A program made the translations under genes and the position numbers. A stretch of 64,000 nucleotides of DNA from the NCBI GenBank assembly GCA_032622095.1, contig CP136066.1:150796224-150860223 (forward strand), given 5' to 3'. Source of the stretch: Siphonodentalium dalli. Lineage: Eukaryota; Mollusca; Scaphopoda; Gadilida; Siphonodentaliidae. This document shows, piece by piece, positions 49,815 to 64,000 of this stretch; the stretch's first letter is position 1, and each line of letters opens with the position of its first letter. The notes under the pieces are model-generated. The model did no database searches and was not told where the DNA came from. It worked only from the letters and a program-made list of their open reading frames with translations.

Positions 49815-51638
49815 GCAGTGACAATAATGTATTGTTAGCGGAATTATTGCCGTAATGTTTATGCCCATTCGATCGTCCAGAATAAATAAGTAAATATTTA
49901 CATTTGTGCTTCTAGTTCAAACGTTGTGTTCTCTGAAATGGCACAGTCGCTGTGGTTGAAAATTTCGAAAATATTAGTCGATTGATACATTTTTCCAGTG
50001 TAGATAGTGTTTGGTTAATAACTTGTCGGTTTTATTCACTGAATTAAGTCCACAAAATGTCTTTAACAGCGTCACATTGCTCCGACAGCTGCATCATAGC
50101 AATTTAGTAGAACCCACCAGCACCATAACAAATTAGCAGGACCACTTTACCAGGGGTGCGTACACGCCAGCTCATGAAATAACTATAACGCCTGGGGCCA
50201 TATCACCGTTGTCGTCTGTAACAGAAAAATATGGAAGAGAAGTATCTGTGCCACAAACTATAATGATGAGCCGATTATCAAAAAGAGCCTTGCGCCGATT
50301 GCCGATTATTTGAGATCACAATCGGCCGATGATTCCGATGCCGATTCCGATTATTGTAATAATTATACCAGAATATGCTATATATGTGTTATATAATACT
50401 TAGATTTGGAAGCACCAACGGCAGTATAATTTACCAGTGTAACTACGTATATGTTTGGTTAAGTTATAAGGTAGACCTGTATATATGGGTGGACTTGTGA
50501 ACGAATACAGGCACATATCCTGTAGCGAGGGGCCTGTCGGCACTTGGCATCCATTGTTATATTTCCCTTGACTCTTCCATATATATTGAGTTACCTTTCT
50601 TATATGCCTTATAATACGTTGAGTAAACACAAATGGTCTTGGTGGTTGTCGATGTATTATATCGACGTAAAAGATTATTTACAGATAGTAAATAAATTTC
50701 TTTTTAATATCTGAATATTAATGCTAGTACAGTTTTTATTCCTGTCATGCCATATATATATGTATTTAACACAGTTTATCAAAGAAAAACAAAAACCTGA
50801 TTATTATTTAGATAATCGGTAATGCAGATGTTGAAATTTAACCAAAGTGCCGGTTGCCATACGTCGATGCGCCATAATCGGCCGATTTCAATTGTTGTTT
50901 CCTATCAGCAGTATCAACTACCTATTACAGCTTGGTGTACGTGATTATCTGAGTTTTACATAGCAGTGATTGCTTATAAATGCAATGTGTACGCGCATTT
51001 TATGTCCATGCAGAGTTACCCAGTCTGACTTGAAAAGTGTTGTCTTCGTAGGGGTTTCAAGAGTTATATATCCTGGAAACGCGTTTGCTCCCTCGGCGTG
51101 CGTTTTATTAGTTAATATATATAGTTCCCATTATTTTTGCATATACTTAAACAATACAAATATCAACGATGAGATAGGACTGCGAGGAATAAACATAGGC
51201 CATGTTTACAGATAAACAAAATGTGCGCGGAATGGTGCAGACGGTTATCATGTTGGTTAGCTCGTTTTCAGGATAGATAACTCTTGAAAAACCTACGAAG
51301 ATGTCTACAACACATTCAGCTGGACTGATATATACCGGAACCGGGTATTTAGTAATTTTACAACGATATATAACTTATACTGACAATTGGTCTAAATGCA
51401 GTTTTGCTGTTCAAATTACATCATCTCTAAGTTTTAAGCCTTATATTTAAGGTAGAAAATAGTTGATAAATACGGTGAAATTTTGTTAAGCCGTGAAAAA
51501 AATTGCCTTTGGCCAAATTTGGATCCACTTGACAACCCACCACCCCCTCATACGTGTCCGTAAAACAAATGTGACACCCCCCTGTATGCAGACAAAACAA
51601 TTAAAATATGGATGACAAAAGTGCTAAGTAATAATGAT
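49815..51638. other. Gene-free intergenic stretch
   Basis: Non-coding. CGATTCCGATTCCGATT-type words near 50285-50365 and 50815-50890 hint at a further dispersed repeat. Nothing else supported. Confidence 0.4.
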
Positions 51639-52115
51639 TTAAAGGTACTCAACCCGATAAAACTCCTCTCAATTACTATTTCAATGGCTTCGGGGGTCCA
51701 AAATATTTGATTCGAGTCGAGGAAGTCACCCATCAAAGCTCAGATTTGTTAGATATCGATTTTAGAAATCTATTATTTTTCATTATCGGGAATACTATCT
51801 GGCCCAGAACTCAGTCAAAATTGCGTTAAAATTACCACTTGATTTTAGAGTTATTCATCCTTGTCTGTTTGAATAGATTTGGAGTACACATCCAGAGCAG
51901 ATTACGGCAGTTATTAGTACCCATCTCGAGAACATAACAAATTTGAAAAATCAATATCTAATAACTCTGAGCTTTGTTTGATGGGTTCCTCGACTCGAAT
52001 CAAATATTGTTTACCCCCAAAGCCAAAGAAATAGTAATATAGGACCCTCTGATCGGATTGTTGTTGTTGGAATCTGTTGAGATGGGGACCCTCTTTACGG
52101 GTTGAGTACCTTTAA
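51639..52115. mobile_element. TTAA-flanked MITE (family C), full copy next to PSMC1
   Basis: Nearly identical to 20973-21450, with TTAA at both ends. Its right end lies about 155 bp upstream of the proposed PSMC1 start codon, so it directly abuts the likely promoter. Confidence 0.88.
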
Positions 52116-52189
52116 TTCACCTTTATTCAAATTGCATAAAGAGCAAACGATATTTGGCCGACACAGTTGCCCAGATAACATGTGGACAC

Positions 52190-52268
52190 TATTGGCATTC
52201 AACTGACTGCGTATTCTTTGCCAATCGTACCAGCGCACTTTTGTGTCACTTCCGGAAAATCGACATCC
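52190..52268 (+). promoter_or_regulatory. Candidate PSMC1 promoter/5' UTR
   Basis: A CCAAT box (TTTGCCAATCG, about 52220) and an ETS-type site (TCACTTCCGGAAA, about 52248) lie just upstream of an ATG followed at once by a splice donor. Such motifs are typical of housekeeping promoters. Placement as the PSMC1 promoter is inference. Confidence 0.45.

Positions 52269-64000
<11,732 letters not shown>

Overview
The window is nuclear DNA of an intron-rich, repeat-rich invertebrate animal, most likely a marine one. It has two split protein-coding genes with GT-AG introns, many fold-back MITEs, a decayed Ty3/Gypsy element and a decayed hAT transposase. The phylum cannot be fixed from the sequence alone. 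Nothing looks bacterial, and there are no operons or ribosome-binding sites.

Host genes. (1) A mitochondrial amidoxime-reducing component gene (MTARC/MOSC family) lies on the minus strand. Its seven coding exons run from 46279 back to 19817 (exon 1 46047-46279, exon 2 33513-33689, exon 3 31693-31864, exon 4 27119-27259, exon 5 25476-25540, exon 6 21810-21884, exon 7 19817-19928). All phases and splice sites agree and give 324 residues. (2) The 5' half of the 26S proteasome ATPase gene PSMC1 (Rpt2) lies on the plus strand. Exons 2-7 lie between 58051 and 62695, and a Met-only exon 1 is proposed at 52269-52271. The gene runs off the right edge just inside the Walker A motif. The two genes are divergent, with about 6 kb between their starts.

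Layout. 1-1200: decayed gene of an unrecognised family. 1830-3920: GC-rich GGCGCTTTCGGCGC fold-back repeats. 3919-8075: broken Ty3/Gypsy element. 8080-19500: gene-free, with several MITE families and the first copy of a TACCATGGTA-rich element. 19.8-46.3 kb: MTARC with very large introns. 46.3-52.3 kb: intergenic, with nested cruciform-forming elements. 52.3-64 kb: PSMC1, whose proposed intron 1 holds a 2.8 kb inverted-repeat element and an antisense hAT pseudogene.

The most striking object is inside MTARC intron 1. It is an inverted duplication of about 7.3 kb (36989-44266), with two 3.17 kb arms that pair without any indel I could find and differ at only a handful of bases. Each arm carries the same set of small virus-like ORFs: a C2H2 zinc-finger protein with an acidic region, a small basic protein, and a membrane-anchored protein whose C-terminal half looks like the PC4/SUB1 single-stranded-DNA-binding fold. 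The roughly 0.93 kb spacer holds another C2H2 ORF that runs into a TTTGCTCA minisatellite. I read this as a recent insertion and inverted duplication from a Polinton/adintovirus-like or other DNA-virus-like element. That assignment is inference.
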